Assembly (NCBI GenBank): GCA_003241385.1 | Contig: QFPO01000001.1 | Location: 1-64,000 of the forward strand | Direction of reading: 5' to 3' | DNA length: 64,000 nucleotides | Source: Rhodanobacter denitrificans | GTDB lineage: Bacteria; Pseudomonadota; Gammaproteobacteria; Xanthomonadales; Rhodanobacteraceae | Shown: positions 1 to 9,155 of the stretch, piece by piece | How positions within the stretch are numbered: the first letter of the stretch is position 1 | Layout: each line of letters starts with the position of its first letter | The notes under the pieces: generated by a model | The model's database searches: none | What the model saw: only the letters and a program-made list of their open reading frames with translations | What the model was told of the DNA's origin: nothing | Position numbers and translations under genes: made by a program

Positions 1-99
1 CCACAGCAAGAGCAGGAGCCACAGCAAGAGCAGGAGCCACAGCAAGAGCAGGAGCCACAGCAAGAGCAGGAGCCACAGCAAGAGCAGGAGCCACAGCAA
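1..99. repeat. 18-bp tandem repeat array, about 5.5 copies, cut by the window edge
   Basis: The unit CCACAGCAAGAGCAGGAG is repeated head to tail without a mismatch for about five and a half copies from base 1. The left end lies outside the window, so the true copy number is unknown. The array lies about 100 bases downstream of the rluB stop codon and no credible gene covers it. The minus strand reads as a CTCCTGCTCTTGCTGTGG repeat. It looks like an intergenic variable-number repeat; function unknown. Confidence 0.9.
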
Positions 100-202
100 A
101 AGGGAGCTGTAACCGGGGCAGGAGCCGCGGCTATGTTGCGGCTATTGCCGAAGGCTGGGCGGTGGGCCGTCCAGTCGGGCAAAGCGGAGGACGAGGTGGA
201 TC

Positions 203-1816
203 TCAGCGCGGGCCGCGATTGCCGCCGCCGCGGCCGCGCGAGGCATTGCCGCCACCGGCCGGACGCGGGCGGTTGCCGCCCGGGCGGGGACCATTGCCGC
301 TCGGGCGAGGTCCATTGCCGCCAGGACGCGGTCCGTTGCCACCGGGGCGCGGCCCGTTGCCGCCCGGACGGGGGCCGTTGCCGGGTCGCGGGCCACGGCT
401 ACCTTCTGCGTCGCGGCCGCGCGGCGCGCCGCGTCCGTAGGGGCTGTTGGACGGCGGGTACGCCGTGCTGTTGCCGTCGACCTGGCGCGTCGGCACGGCG
501 CGGTTGCCATCGCGGCCGCCGCCACGCGGTGCGTCGGACTGGCCGAAGCTGCCGTGCGGCAGTGCCTGGCCTGGACCGGGGCCGCGGCGCGGCTTGCGGG
601 CCGGCCCGTTGCCCGATTCGGGGAACCAGCTGCGCAGCACCGCCGGATTGATGCCCGGATCGCCGAACGCCGGCTGCGCATTGGCGTGCGGTGCCTGGCG
701 CTGCGGGCGACCGGCGCCGCCGGCCGGCTTGCCGCCGCGCGGACCACCGGGGCCGCCCGGGCGCTTGCCGGGGCCGCGTGCATTCGGGTTGCCGCCGGGG
801 CCGCGGCCGGGACCGGCCTGGGCGCCGCGGCGCTTCTTGCCGGGCTTGCCCGAGGGCGCGCGCCAGCCGTCGTCGCGGATGCGGTCGAACGCGGCGAATT
901 CGCGCGCTTCATCGTTGCGTGCCGCGGTCCAGGCCTGCTGGGCGCGCGGATCCGGCCGGAACTCGGTCGGACCGGCGCGGCGCTGGCCGATGACCGGCGC
1001 CAGCGTCAGCCGCGGTGCCGCCTCCGGTGCACCGGCCGCTTCGCGCAGCTTGCGCACGGCGTCGGCCTGGAGCGGCTCGGACTGGCCGCGCTTGAGCAGG
1101 CGCGGCAGTTCGACGTTGGCGTAGCGCACGCGCTTGAGCCGGCTGACCATCAGGCCCTGCGACTCCCACATGCGGCGCACCTCGCGGTTGCGGCCCTCGC
1201 GGATCACGATGCGGAACCAGGAGTGGCTGCCGCTGCGGCTGATCACGCCGACTTCGTCGAAATGCGCCGGGCCGTCCTCAAGCTCGACGCCGCTGCGCAG
1301 CCGCTCGACGACCTCGTCGGGCACCTCGCCGTGGACGCGGCAGATGTACTCGCGCTCGAGCTCCGAGCGCGGATGCATCAGTGCATTGGCCAGATCGCCG
1401 TCGGTGGTCAGCAGCAGCAGGCCGGTCGTGTTGATGTCGAGCCGGCCGACCGCGATCCAGCGCGCGCCCTTGATGCGCGGCAGCTGTTCGAAGACGGTCG
1501 GACGGCCTTCCGGATCCTCGCGCGTGATGACGACGCCTTCGGGCTTGTTGTAGACCAGGACCTGGGCCTGCTCGGCGCTGTCGGTGACGACGACGAAGCG
1601 CTTGCCGTCGATCTCGACGCGGTCGCCGACGCGCACGCTGGAGCCCAGCGTCGCGACGGTGGCGTTGACCTGGATCTCGCCCGACTCGATGCGCTGCTCG
1701 AGCAGGCGGCGCGAGCCGAGCCCGGCGGTCGCCAGCACCTTGTGCAGGCGTTCCTCGAGCGACGGGGCGGTGGAGTCGCTGCGCTTGAGCGACAGAACGG
1801 AACGGGACGTGGTCAT
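203..1816 (-). CDS. rluB: 23S rRNA pseudouridine synthase RluB-like, with a long basic Gly/Arg/Pro/Asn tail
   Basis: This 537-residue protein belongs to the RsuA/RluB/E/F family, whose RluB members convert U2605 of 23S rRNA to pseudouridine in the cytoplasm. An S4 RNA-binding domain covers roughly residues 19-80. The catalytic motif GRLDINTTGLLLL follows, with Asp127 as the expected nucleophile. The conserved core ends near residue 260, and E. coli RluB is about 290 residues. The remaining 270 or so residues are low-complexity and rich in Gly, Arg, Pro and Asn, including tandem GGNGPRP heptads near the C-terminus. The ATG overlaps the scpB stop codon as ATGA, so the two genes are probably translationally coupled. 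The tail may bind RNA (inference). The family call is firm; RluB rather than a sister enzyme is likely but not proven. Confidence 0.93.
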   Translation of the reverse strand: MTTSRSVLSLKRSDSTAPSLEERLHKVLATAGLGSRRLLEQRIESGEIQVNATVATLGSSVRVGDRVEIDGKRFVVVTDSAEQAQVLVYNKPEGVVITREDPEGRPTVFEQLPRIKGARWIAVGRLDINTTGLLLLTTDGDLANALMHPRSELEREYICRVHGEVPDEVVERLRSGVELEDGPAHFDEVGVISRSGSHSWFRIVIREGRNREVRRMWESQGLMVSRLKRVRYANVELPRLLKRGQSEPLQADAVRKLREAAGAPEAAPRLTLAPVIGQRRAGPTEFRPDPRAQQAWTAARNDEAREFAAFDRIRDDGWRAPSGKPGKKRRGAQAGPGRGPGGNPNARGPGKRPGGPGGPRGGKPAGGAGRPQRQAPHANAQPAFGDPGINPAVLRSWFPESGNGPARKPRRGPGPGQALPHGSFGQSDAPRGGGRDGNRAVPTRQVDGNSTAYPPSNSPYGRGAPRGRDAEGSRGPRPGNGPRPGGNGPRPGGNGPRPGGNGPRPSGNGPRPGGNRPRPAGGGNASRGRGGGNRGPR

Positions 1817-2721
1817 GCAGTGGGCTCGGCAGAGTCGGGACGACGGGACGCGTCCGGGGAAAGGGGGCCGTCGGAGGCGGCGTCGGGATCGGGGAGGGCG
1901 GCAGCGTCGTCGGACGGCGCTGCATCGGCGGCCGCGTCGGCCGCGGTCGGGGGGGCGGAGTCGTCCTCGGCGTCAGCCTCGGATTCGGATTCGATGGCGT
2001 CGGCGGACGGTCCGTGATCGGCTGCGACCGCGTCATCGGCATCGTCCGCGAGGCCGGGCGCATCGGCGTCCTCGCCGTCGGACGGCGCCGCCGCCAGTGC
2101 GGCTTCGGCAGCCTCGGCGAGCGCCCCGACATCGGCCGGCGGCGTGCCGTCCCCGCCAATCGGCGCCAGCGCGAGCTGCGGGTCGAGCTCGTCGATGTCG
2201 TGCAGGTCGCTCAGCGGCGGCAGTTCGTCGAGCGACTTGAGGTTGAAATAGTCGAGGAACAGTCGCGTCGTGCCGAACAGCGCCGGACGGCCCGGCACGT
2301 CGCGATGGCCGACGACGCGGATCCACTCGCGCTCCTCCAGCGTGCGCACGATGTTGCTCGACACCGCCACGCCGCGGATCTGCTCGATCTCGGCGCGCGT
2401 GATCGGCTGGCGGTACGCGATCAGGGCCAGTGTCTCGAGCAGGGCGCGCGTGTAGCGTGCCGGTCGCTCCGTCCACAGCCGCGAGATCCACGGATGCACG
2501 TCCTGGCGCACCTGGTAGCGAAAGCCCGAGCTCACCTCGACCAGCTCGACGCCGCGCTCGGCGCAGTCGGCCTGCAGCGATTCGATCGTACGCGCCAATG
2601 CGTCGTGGTTCGGTGCCTCGCCCTCGGGGAACAGCGCCGCCAGCTGCACGATCGACAGCGGATTCGAGGCAGCCAGCAAGGCGGCTTCGACGATGCGTTT
2701 GAGGGTGTCGGGTTCGTTCAT
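1813..2721 (-). CDS. scpB: Segregation and condensation protein B, with an acidic tail
   Basis: ScpB is the winged-helix kite subunit of the SMC-ScpA-ScpB condensin, which compacts and separates replicated chromosomes. The 302-residue product starts MNEPDTLKRIVEAALLAASN and contains the family sequences ETLALIAYRQPITRAEIEQI and RPALFGTTRLFLDYF. These mark the two winged-helix domains, roughly residues 1-170. From about residue 185 the protein is an Ala/Asp-rich acidic tail. Many ScpB proteins are shorter, near 200 residues. The stop overlaps the rluB start by four bases; scpA lies 70 bases upstream. The tail is not needed for the family call and its role is unknown. Confidence 0.95.
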   Translation of the reverse strand: MNEPDTLKRIVEAALLAASNPLSIVQLAALFPEGEAPNHDALARTIESLQADCAERGVELVEVSSGFRYQVRQDVHPWISRLWTERPARYTRALLETLALIAYRQPITRAEIEQIRGVAVSSNIVRTLEEREWIRVVGHRDVPGRPALFGTTRLFLDYFNLKSLDELPPLSDLHDIDELDPQLALAPIGGDGTPPADVGALAEAAEAALAAAPSDGEDADAPGLADDADDAVAADHGPSADAIESESEADAEDDSAPPTAADAAADAAPSDDAAALPDPDAASDGPLSPDASRRPDSAEPTA

Positions 2722-2791
2722 GCGATGTGTTCGATGGCCGGGCTCGGTGCCGCGGCGGACAGGGTCGAGGAAGGCGGGCCGCCCGATGCGC

Positions 2792-3646
2792 TCACTCGGC
2801 GGTCGCCAGCGACTTGACGTAGATCGGTGCGAGCGGCTCGTCCTGGACGATCTCGATCAGGCGTTCCTTGGCCAGCTCGAGCACGGCCAGGAACGTCACG
2901 ACGACGCCCTGGCGGCCTTCCTCGGCCGTGAACAGGCTCTCGAACGCGTGGAACGCGCCGTCGCCGAGGCTGCCGAGCACGTCGCTCATGCGGTTGCGCA
3001 CCGACAGCGCCTCGCGCTGGATCGCATGGTGGCCGAACAGCTCGGCGCGCTTGAGCACGTCCTTGAGCGCCAGCAGCAGCTCGCGCAGTTCGACCGGCGG
3101 CGGCAGCTTGATGATGTTGCGGTCCGGCACGTGCGCTGCGGCCACCGCCGTGTCGCGCTCCAGGCGCGGCAACTGGTCGATGTCCTCGGCGGCCTTCTTG
3201 AAGCGTTCGTACTCCTGCAGGCGTCGCACCAGTTCGGCGCGTGGGTCGAGCTCCACGCCGTCCTCGGCCGGCGGCCTCGGCAGCAGCAGGCGCGACTTGA
3301 TCTCGGCCAGGATCGCGGCCATGACCAGGTATTCGGCGGCGAGCTCGAGCTTGAGCTCGGTCATCATCTCGATGTAGTCCACGTACTGCCGCGTGATGTC
3401 GGCGATCGGGATGTCGAGGATGTCGAGGTTCTGGCGGCGGATCAGATACAGCAGCAGGTCCAGCGGCCCTTCGAACGCGTCGAGGATCACCTCGAGCGCG
3501 TCGGGCGGGATGTACAGGTCCTGCGGCATCTCCAGCACCGGCTGGCCGCGCACGATCGCCAGCGGCATTTCCTGCTGCTGGGGAACTGGTGAGAACGCCT
3601 TTTCGCGCTCGGCCTGACTGGAAGATTCGGTCGTCTGGATGTTCAT
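2792..3646 (-). CDS. scpA: Segregation and condensation protein A
   Basis: ScpA is the kleisin that bridges the SMC heads and binds ScpB. The core DAFEGPLDLLLYLIRRQNLDI, with IADITRQYVDYI and MAAILAEIKSRLLLPR downstream, is typical. The C-terminal winged helix with VVTFLAVLELAKERLIEIVQ binds the SMC head. From the ATG at 3646 the product is 284 residues. A GTG at 3676 in the same frame would add ten basic residues. I prefer the ATG because neither site has a clear Shine-Dalgarno sequence and the extension has no family similarity that I recognise. The gene leads a minus-strand scpA-scpB-rluB unit, and smc itself lies about 2 kb away on the opposite strand. Confidence 0.94.
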   Translation of the reverse strand: MNIQTTESSSQAEREKAFSPVPQQQEMPLAIVRGQPVLEMPQDLYIPPDALEVILDAFEGPLDLLLYLIRRQNLDILDIPIADITRQYVDYIEMMTELKLELAAEYLVMAAILAEIKSRLLLPRPPAEDGVELDPRAELVRRLQEYERFKKAAEDIDQLPRLERDTAVAAAHVPDRNIIKLPPPVELRELLLALKDVLKRAELFGHHAIQREALSVRNRMSDVLGSLGDGAFHAFESLFTAEEGRQGVVVTFLAVLELAKERLIEIVQDEPLAPIYVKSLATAE

Positions 3647-4162
3647 GCCCGATCCGTCGCGTCCTCGTCGCCTCACGGCGCGGACGGTGCACAGATCCCG
3701 TGTATCAATCGTGTCGCGGCATACGGCAGCGATCGCCTGGCAGGCGGCGCTCCGCGCGAAGCCGTCAACAGCCGCGATCCGAACCCCTCGTCCGGTCGGC
3801 GGCCAACGTTCTTGAACTCAATGGGCCGGCGGGAGTAGCGGCGCCGTGTCAGGCGCTGTGTGGATGCTTGAGACGGCATCCGATCCCGTAGGTTGTCGCG
3901 AGGTTACGCTTTTGCTGCACGCAAGTCCAGCTTTCGTGCGCGCAGCTGCGCGGTCGCCGCCGTGCCGCCGCGTGCCTGCGCGACGGTCGATGTCGCGCGT
4001 GACCGCCGCGCCGTGCCGGCGGCCCGGCTCGGGCGAGGTCCGGCGGCCGGCGGACCGCACTGCTTTCGTCGTGGCCTGATGGGCGGCCGTGCCGATCGGC
4101 TACCATGTGCGGCCGCGGCTGCCGGTGCGGCAGCGCTCCACGTCTTCAGGAAGCCGTCCAGC
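3647..4162. other. Divergent intergenic region between scpA and the yciI-bolA-smc group
   Basis: About 500 bases separate two divergent groups. I see no credible reading frame: short frames here are Arg-rich and lack ribosome sites. I see no tRNA or rRNA. The segment should hold promoters for both groups. A TACCAT hexamer at 4101-4106, about 55 bases before the yciI-like ATG, is the only plus-strand -10 candidate I can point to. Confidence 0.6.
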
Positions 4163-4462
4163 ATGTGGTACGCCATCGTCGGAACCGACGTCGCCGACTC
4201 TCTTTCGCGTCGCCAGGAGGCGCGTCCGGCCCATCTGGCGCGGCTGACCGCGCTGCACGAAGCCGGTCGCCTGCTGCTGGCCGGCCCGTTCCCGGCGATC
4301 GATTCGCCCGATCCGGGACCGGCCGGCTTCACCGGCAGTCTGATCGTCGCGGAGTTTCCGGACCTCGATGCCGCGCGTGCCTGGGCCGATGCCGATCCGT
4401 ACCTCGCCGCCGGCGTCTATCGCGATGTCAGCGTGCGGCCGTTCCGCCCGGTGCTGCCGTGA
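4163..4462 (+). CDS. YciI family protein
   Basis: A 99-residue YciI-type protein (ferredoxin-like alpha/beta fold), starting MWYAIVGTDVADSLSRRQ. The family pattern is visible: RPAHLARLTALHEAGRLLLAGPFP, then a GSLIVAEFPDLDAARAWADADPYLAAGVY segment including the conserved W-x-x-x-DP-Y. The biochemical role of most YciI proteins is not known. The start is chosen because homology begins at this Met and a CAGGA sequence lies 12 bases upstream. The stop codon overlaps the bolA GTG start as GTGA. Pairing of yciI-like and bolA genes suggests shared expression only. Confidence 0.88.
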   Translation: MWYAIVGTDVADSLSRRQEARPAHLARLTALHEAGRLLLAGPFPAIDSPDPGPAGFTGSLIVAEFPDLDAARAWADADPYLAAGVYRDVSVRPFRPVLP

Positions 4463-4740
4463 GCGAGGCCGCCGCCGGCCGCATCGAGCGGATCCGCACC
4501 GCACTGACGGCCGCGCTGGCGCCGGCCGAGCTGCAGATCCGCGACGACAGCCACCGACACGTCGGCCACGCCGGTGCGCGCGACGGGCGTGGCCATTTCC
4601 ATGTCCGCATCGTCAGCGGCGCGTTCGCCGGGCAGGGTGCGGTTGCGCGGCATCGGGCAATATATGCCGCGCTCGGTGCGCTGATGCAGACCGACATCCA
4701 CGCGCTGGCGATCGACGCACGTACCCCCGAGGAGGCCTGA
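4459..4740 (+). CDS. bolA: BolA family protein
   Basis: A 93-residue BolA-like protein. BolA proteins pair with monothiol glutaredoxins around a [2Fe-2S] cluster and also act on morphology and stress responses. The segments RIERIRTALTAALAPAELQIRDDSHRH, then HFHVRIVSGAFAGQGAVARHRAIYAAL and HALAIDARTPEE, match the family from start to end, including the conserved invariant His in the HFHV region. It starts with GTG overlapping the preceding stop by GTGA. Its stop codon overlaps the ATG of the next gene (TGATG), so yciI-bolA-PPIase form one translation-coupled unit. Confidence 0.92.
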   Translation: MSEAAAGRIERIRTALTAALAPAELQIRDDSHRHVGHAGARDGRGHFHVRIVSGAFAGQGAVARHRAIYAALGALMQTDIHALAIDARTPEEA

Positions 4741-5636
4741 TGTTCGCTGCTCCACACCGCCGTTTCGCTGTTTCGTCGCTGGTACTCGCACTCGGCCTGG
4801 CCGGTTGCGGCGGCGGCTCGTCCTCGTCGAGTTCCGGTGCGGTGATCCAGCTCAAGGCCGAGCCCACGGTCGCCGTCATCAACGGACAGCAGGTGCCGCA
4901 GTCGCTGCTGGAGTCGCTCGCCAAGCTGCGCCAGCTCGACCTGGCCAAGCCCGACGACTACGAGAAGGCCTTCAAGGAACTGACCGAGTACGTGCTGCTG
5001 GCGCAGGAAGCCCAGCGCGAGAAGCTCGCCGACGATCCGGTCTATGCGGCCAGCGTCGAGGTCGGCCGCCTGCAGGCGGTCGCCAATGCCTCGGTGCTGG
5101 CGCTGCGCGCCAAGGCGCAGATCGACCCGAGCATCCTGATGGCCGAGTACGAGGACCAGCTGGCCAAGGTCGGCAAGTTCAGCTACGACCTGACCCAGCT
5201 CGTGTTTTCGACCGAAGAGGAAGCGCTCAAGGCGGCCGGCGAGGTCGTCGCCGGCAAGCCGTTCGGCACCGTCTTCAACGAGTACAACGGCACGGCCCGT
5301 CAGGCACGTTCGTTCGCGCAGATGCGCCTGCCGCAGCTGCCACCCGACATCGCCGCCGCGCTGCAGACGCTCAAGGCCGGCGAGACGATGAAGGTGCCGA
5401 TCCAGACCCAGGCCGGCTGGCATCTGATCCACGTCGACAAGATCGAGCCGTTCGTGGCGCCGCCGTTCGAGCGCGTCCGCGACGCGATCCGCGAGCGCAT
5501 GGCGACCCAGCTGGTCGACGAGCGCGTGGCCAAGCTGCGCGAGGAAGCGGACATCGAGCTGATCGGCCAGGCGCCCAAGCCGGCCGAGCCGGCGCCGGCC
5601 GCCGAGCCCGCCGCCGCGGGCGACAAGAAGGACTGA
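4740..5636 (+). CDS. Lipoprotein parvulin-type peptidyl-prolyl cis-trans isomerase (PpiC/SurA-like)
   Basis: A 298-residue exported protein. The N-terminus SLVLALGLAGCGG contains a lipobox with the likely lipidated Cys near residue 21, followed by a Ser linker. An N-terminal SurA-N-like helical region (VAVINGQQVPQSLLES) precedes a rotamase segment, roughly residues 140-245, with a SYDLTQLVFSTEEEALK start and TQAGWHLIHVDKIEPF near its end. It probably folds outer-membrane or periplasmic proteins. The Ala/Pro-rich C-terminus ends in DKKD. A GGAGG site lies five bases before the ATG. The EpsD/PpiC class is an alternative name; the substrate is unknown. Confidence 0.85.
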   Translation: MFAAPHRRFAVSSLVLALGLAGCGGGSSSSSSGAVIQLKAEPTVAVINGQQVPQSLLESLAKLRQLDLAKPDDYEKAFKELTEYVLLAQEAQREKLADDPVYAASVEVGRLQAVANASVLALRAKAQIDPSILMAEYEDQLAKVGKFSYDLTQLVFSTEEEALKAAGEVVAGKPFGTVFNEYNGTARQARSFAQMRLPQLPPDIAAALQTLKAGETMKVPIQTQAGWHLIHVDKIEPFVAPPFERVRDAIRERMATQLVDERVAKLREEADIELIGQAPKPAEPAPAAEPAAAGDKKD

Positions 5637-5645
5637 TCCGCACCG

Positions 5646-8600
5646 ATGCGATTGAGCGCGATCAAGCTGTCGGGGTTCAAGTCGTTCGTCGATCCGACCA
5701 CGCTGCACCTGCCGACCAACATGACCGCGATCGTCGGTCCGAACGGCTGCGGCAAGTCCAACATCATCGACGCGATCCGCTGGGTGCTCGGCGAGAGCGC
5801 GGCCAGCCGGCTGCGCGGCGACGCGCTGACCGACGTGATCTTCTCCGGATCGTCCGGCCGCAAGCCGGTCGGCAGCGCGACGGTCGAGCTGATCTTCGAC
5901 AACAGCGACGGCACCCTGCTCGGCGAGTACGCCGGCTACAACGAGATCTCGATCAAGCGCAGCGTCTCGCGTGACGGACAGTCGCAGTATTTCCTCAATG
6001 GCGGACGCTGCCGCCGCCGCGACATCACCGACGTCTTTCTCGGCACCGGCCTCGGGCCGCGCAGCTACTCGATCATCGAGCAGGGCATGATCAGCCAGAT
6101 CATCGAGGCCGATCCCGAGCAACTGCGCAGCCATCTGGAAGAGGCGGCCGGCATCTCCAAGTACAAGGAGCGCCGCAAGGAGACCGAGAGCCGCATCAAG
6201 GCCACGCGCGAGAATCTGGACCGCGTACGCGATGTCCGCGACGAGGTCGACAAGCAGCTCGAGCACCTCAAGCGCCAGGCGCGCGCCGCCGAGCGCTGGC
6301 AGGAATACAAGGCCGAGCAGAAGAAGAAGGAAGCCGAACTCAAGGCGCTGACACTGCGCGAGGCGCAGGCCGAGCTGGAAGGCCGCTCCGGCGCGCTGCG
6401 CGCGGTGGAGCTGGAGATCGAGAAGCATCTGGCCGAGCAGCGCGACCGCGAGGCCAAGATCGAGGCCTGCCGCGAGCGTCACGTCGCCGCGAGCGAGCAT
6501 CTCAACGCGGTCCAGGGCGAGGTCTACCGGGTCGGCGCCGACATCGCGCGCGTCGAGCAGCAGATCCGCCACAACCGCGAGATGGCCGACCAGCTGGTCC
6601 GCGCGCGCGAGGAGACCGACCGCGCGCATGCCGAGATCGCCGAGCACATCGCGACCGACGTCGAGCGGATCGAGGAACTGCGCGGCGCGCTGGCCGATCA
6701 CGAACCGCGCCTGGCCGAACTGCGCGACAGCGACGAGTCGACCGCCGAGGCCGTGCGGGCGGCCGAGACGCAGCTCGCCGAGTGGCAGTCGCACTGGGAC
6801 GCGCATGCCGCCGCCAGTTCCGAGGCCGCGCAGGCGGCCGAGGTCGAGCGCACGCGCCTGGACTACATCGATCGGCAGTGCGTCGAGGCCGACAAGCGCC
6901 GCGAAGCGCTGCAGACCGAACGCGCGGCGGCCGATCTCGGCGAACTCGGCCGCGTGCTCGAGGCGCTGCAGGCCGACCACGACGGCCTGCGCGAGCAGGT
7001 CGAAACCCATACCGCGACGCTCGACGAGCGCCGGCTGATCCTCGAGCAGGCGCTCGAGCACGAGCGCGGCGTGCAGGCGCTGCTGAGCGGCCGCCGCGGC
7101 GAGCTCGAGAAGACGCGCGGCCGCCTGGCCTCGCTCGAGGCGCTGCAGCAGGCCGCGCTGGCCGAGCACGACGTCGCGCTGAGGACCTGGCTGGACCGCA
7201 TGGGCCTCGGTCAGGCGCGCCGGCTCGGCGCTTCGCTCGACGTCGACGGCGGCTGGGAACGTGCGGTCGAGACCGTGCTCGACGGCTGGCTCGAGGCCGT
7301 GCTCGTCGATGCGCCGTCCGATTACGCCGACGCGGTCGCCGAGCTGACCGAGGCCGACCTGACGCTGATCGCCGACGGCGATGCCGACCGGCACGCGTTC
7401 GAGGCCGCCGGCAGTCTCGCCGCGCACGTGCGCGGTCCGGCCGCGGCGCGGCGGCGTCTGGCGCGCGTGCGCACCGCCGACAACCTGACCGCGGCGCGCG
7501 CGATGCTGACCGGGCTGGCCGCCGACGAATCGGTCGTCACGCCGGCCGGCGAGTGGCTGGGGCCGGGCTTCGCACGCATCGCGCGCGGTGGCGGCGCCCA
7601 GGTCGGCGTGCTCGCGCGCGAACGCGAGATCCAGGCGCTGCAGCAGCGCCTGGAAGAACTCGAACATGAGATCGAGGAGACCACCGGCCGCGTCGACGAC
7701 GGCAAGCTGGCGCGGATCGAGGCCGAACGTCTGCGCGACGACGCGCAGCGCGAGCTCTACACCGCGCACCGCCGCCTGGCCGAACTGGCCGGCCAGCTGC
7801 AGAGCCAGCGCGGCCGCCTCGGCACCGCGCAGGAGCGCATCGAGCGCATCGACGCCGAACTCGGCGATCTGGTCGGCAAGCTCGACGAGGATCGCTCCCG
7901 CGCGCGCGAGGCGCGCGGCCGGCTCGAAGTCGCGCTGTCGAAGATGGGCGATCTCGAACAGCAGCGCCAGACGCTCGAGGGCGAGCGGCGCCGTCTGCTC
8001 GAGGCGCGCGAGGAAGCCCGCATGAACGCGCGTGAGGCGCGCGAGCAGGCGCATCAGCTGGCGCTGTCGATCGAAGCCAAGCGCTCGTCGCTGAGCTCGC
8101 TCGAACAGGCCCTGCAGCGTCTGCAAGGCCAGTTCGCGCAGCTCGAGACGCGCAAGGCCGAGATCGCCGCCCAGCTCGCGTCGAGCCACGACCCGATGGC
8201 CGATCTGGACGCCGAGCGCCAGACCTATCTGGACCAGCGCCTGCTGGTCGACCGCCAGCTGGTCGAGGCGCGCAAGGCGCTGGAGGATTGCGACATCGAG
8301 CTGCGCCGGCTCGAGCAGGAGCGCCATACGCTCGAACGCACGCTCAACGAGCAGCGCGAGCGTCTCGCCGACCTGCGCCTCAACGAGCAGGAGAACAAGC
8401 TGCGCGCGCAGGCGCTGATCGCCGCGATCAGCGAAGCCGGCTTCGCGATCGAGGAGATCGTGCAGACGCTGCCCGAGCACGCCGATCTGGCGCAGTGGCA
8501 GGCCGATCTGGCCGATCTGGGCCAGAAGATCGCGCGGCTCGAACCGGTCAACCTGGCCGCGATCCAGGAATACGAGGAACAGTCGCAGCGCAAGGACTAT

Positions 8601-9155
8601 CTCGATACGCAGCTGACCGATCTGGCCGCCGCGCTGGAGACGCTCGAGGGCGCGATCCAGAAGATCGACAAGGAGACGCGTCAGCGCTTCCGCGAGACCT
8701 TCGAGCGCGTCAATGCCGGCGTCCAGGAACTGTTCCCGCGCCTGTTCGGCGGCGGTCATGCATATCTGGAGCTGACCGGCGACGATCTGCTGTCGACCGG
8801 CGTGTCGATCATGGCGCGGCCGCCCGGCAAGCGCGTGACCTCGATCTCGCTGCTGTCCGGTGGCGAGAAGGCGCTGACCGCGGTGTCGCTGGTGTTCTCG
8901 ATCTTCCGGCTCAACCCGGCGCCGTTCTGTCTGCTCGACGAGGTCGACGCGCCGCTCGACGAAGCCAACGTCGGCCGCTTCTCGAACATGGTCGGCGAGA
9001 TGAGCGAGCGCGTGCAGTTCATCTTCGTCACGCACAACAAGAGCACGATGGAGGCCGCGCGCCAGCTGTGCGGCGTGACGATGCGCGAACCCGGCGTCTC
9101 GCGGCTGGTTCAGGTCGACCTGGCCGAAGCCGCCAAGCTCGCCGGCGCGGCGTGA
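5646..9155 (+). CDS. smc: Chromosome segregation ATPase SMC
   Basis: A full-length bacterial SMC of 1169 residues, the ATPase that forms condensin with ScpA and ScpB. The Walker A motif GPNGCGKSN is at residues 31-39. Two long coiled-coil arms flank a hinge at roughly residues 500-650. The C-terminal head has the signature SGGEKALTA near residue 1070 and Walker B FCLLDEVDAPLDEAN near 1095. It starts nine bases after the PPIase stop. The scpAB genes are about 2 kb upstream on the opposite strand, so all three condensin subunits sit within 7 kb. Nothing appears broken. Confidence 0.97.
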   Translation: MRLSAIKLSGFKSFVDPTTLHLPTNMTAIVGPNGCGKSNIIDAIRWVLGESAASRLRGDALTDVIFSGSSGRKPVGSATVELIFDNSDGTLLGEYAGYNEISIKRSVSRDGQSQYFLNGGRCRRRDITDVFLGTGLGPRSYSIIEQGMISQIIEADPEQLRSHLEEAAGISKYKERRKETESRIKATRENLDRVRDVRDEVDKQLEHLKRQARAAERWQEYKAEQKKKEAELKALTLREAQAELEGRSGALRAVELEIEKHLAEQRDREAKIEACRERHVAASEHLNAVQGEVYRVGADIARVEQQIRHNREMADQLVRAREETDRAHAEIAEHIATDVERIEELRGALADHEPRLAELRDSDESTAEAVRAAETQLAEWQSHWDAHAAASSEAAQAAEVERTRLDYIDRQCVEADKRREALQTERAAADLGELGRVLEALQADHDGLREQVETHTATLDERRLILEQALEHERGVQALLSGRRGELEKTRGRLASLEALQQAALAEHDVALRTWLDRMGLGQARRLGASLDVDGGWERAVETVLDGWLEAVLVDAPSDYADAVAELTEADLTLIADGDADRHAFEAAGSLAAHVRGPAAARRRLARVRTADNLTAARAMLTGLAADESVVTPAGEWLGPGFARIARGGGAQVGVLAREREIQALQQRLEELEHEIEETTGRVDDGKLARIEAERLRDDAQRELYTAHRRLAELAGQLQSQRGRLGTAQERIERIDAELGDLVGKLDEDRSRAREARGRLEVALSKMGDLEQQRQTLEGERRRLLEAREEARMNAREAREQAHQLALSIEAKRSSLSSLEQALQRLQGQFAQLETRKAEIAAQLASSHDPMADLDAERQTYLDQRLLVDRQLVEARKALEDCDIELRRLEQERHTLERTLNEQRERLADLRLNEQENKLRAQALIAAISEAGFAIEEIVQTLPEHADLAQWQADLADLGQKIARLEPVNLAAIQEYEEQSQRKDYLDTQLTDLAAALETLEGAIQKIDKETRQRFRETFERVNAGVQELFPRLFGGGHAYLELTGDDLLSTGVSIMARPPGKRVTSISLLSGGEKALTAVSLVFSIFRLNPAPFCLLDEVDAPLDEANVGRFSNMVGEMSERVQFIFVTHNKSTMEAARQLCGVTMREPGVSRLVQVDLAEAAKLAGAA

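Noticed and set aside
1..99. CRISPR array at the left edge
   Set aside because: The 18-bp units are directly adjacent with no unique spacers; this is a tandem repeat.
3677..4100. Possible tRNA or small RNA in the scpA/yciI spacer
   Set aside because: I looked for a T-loop and acceptor pairing and found none; no clear hairpin with a T-tract either.
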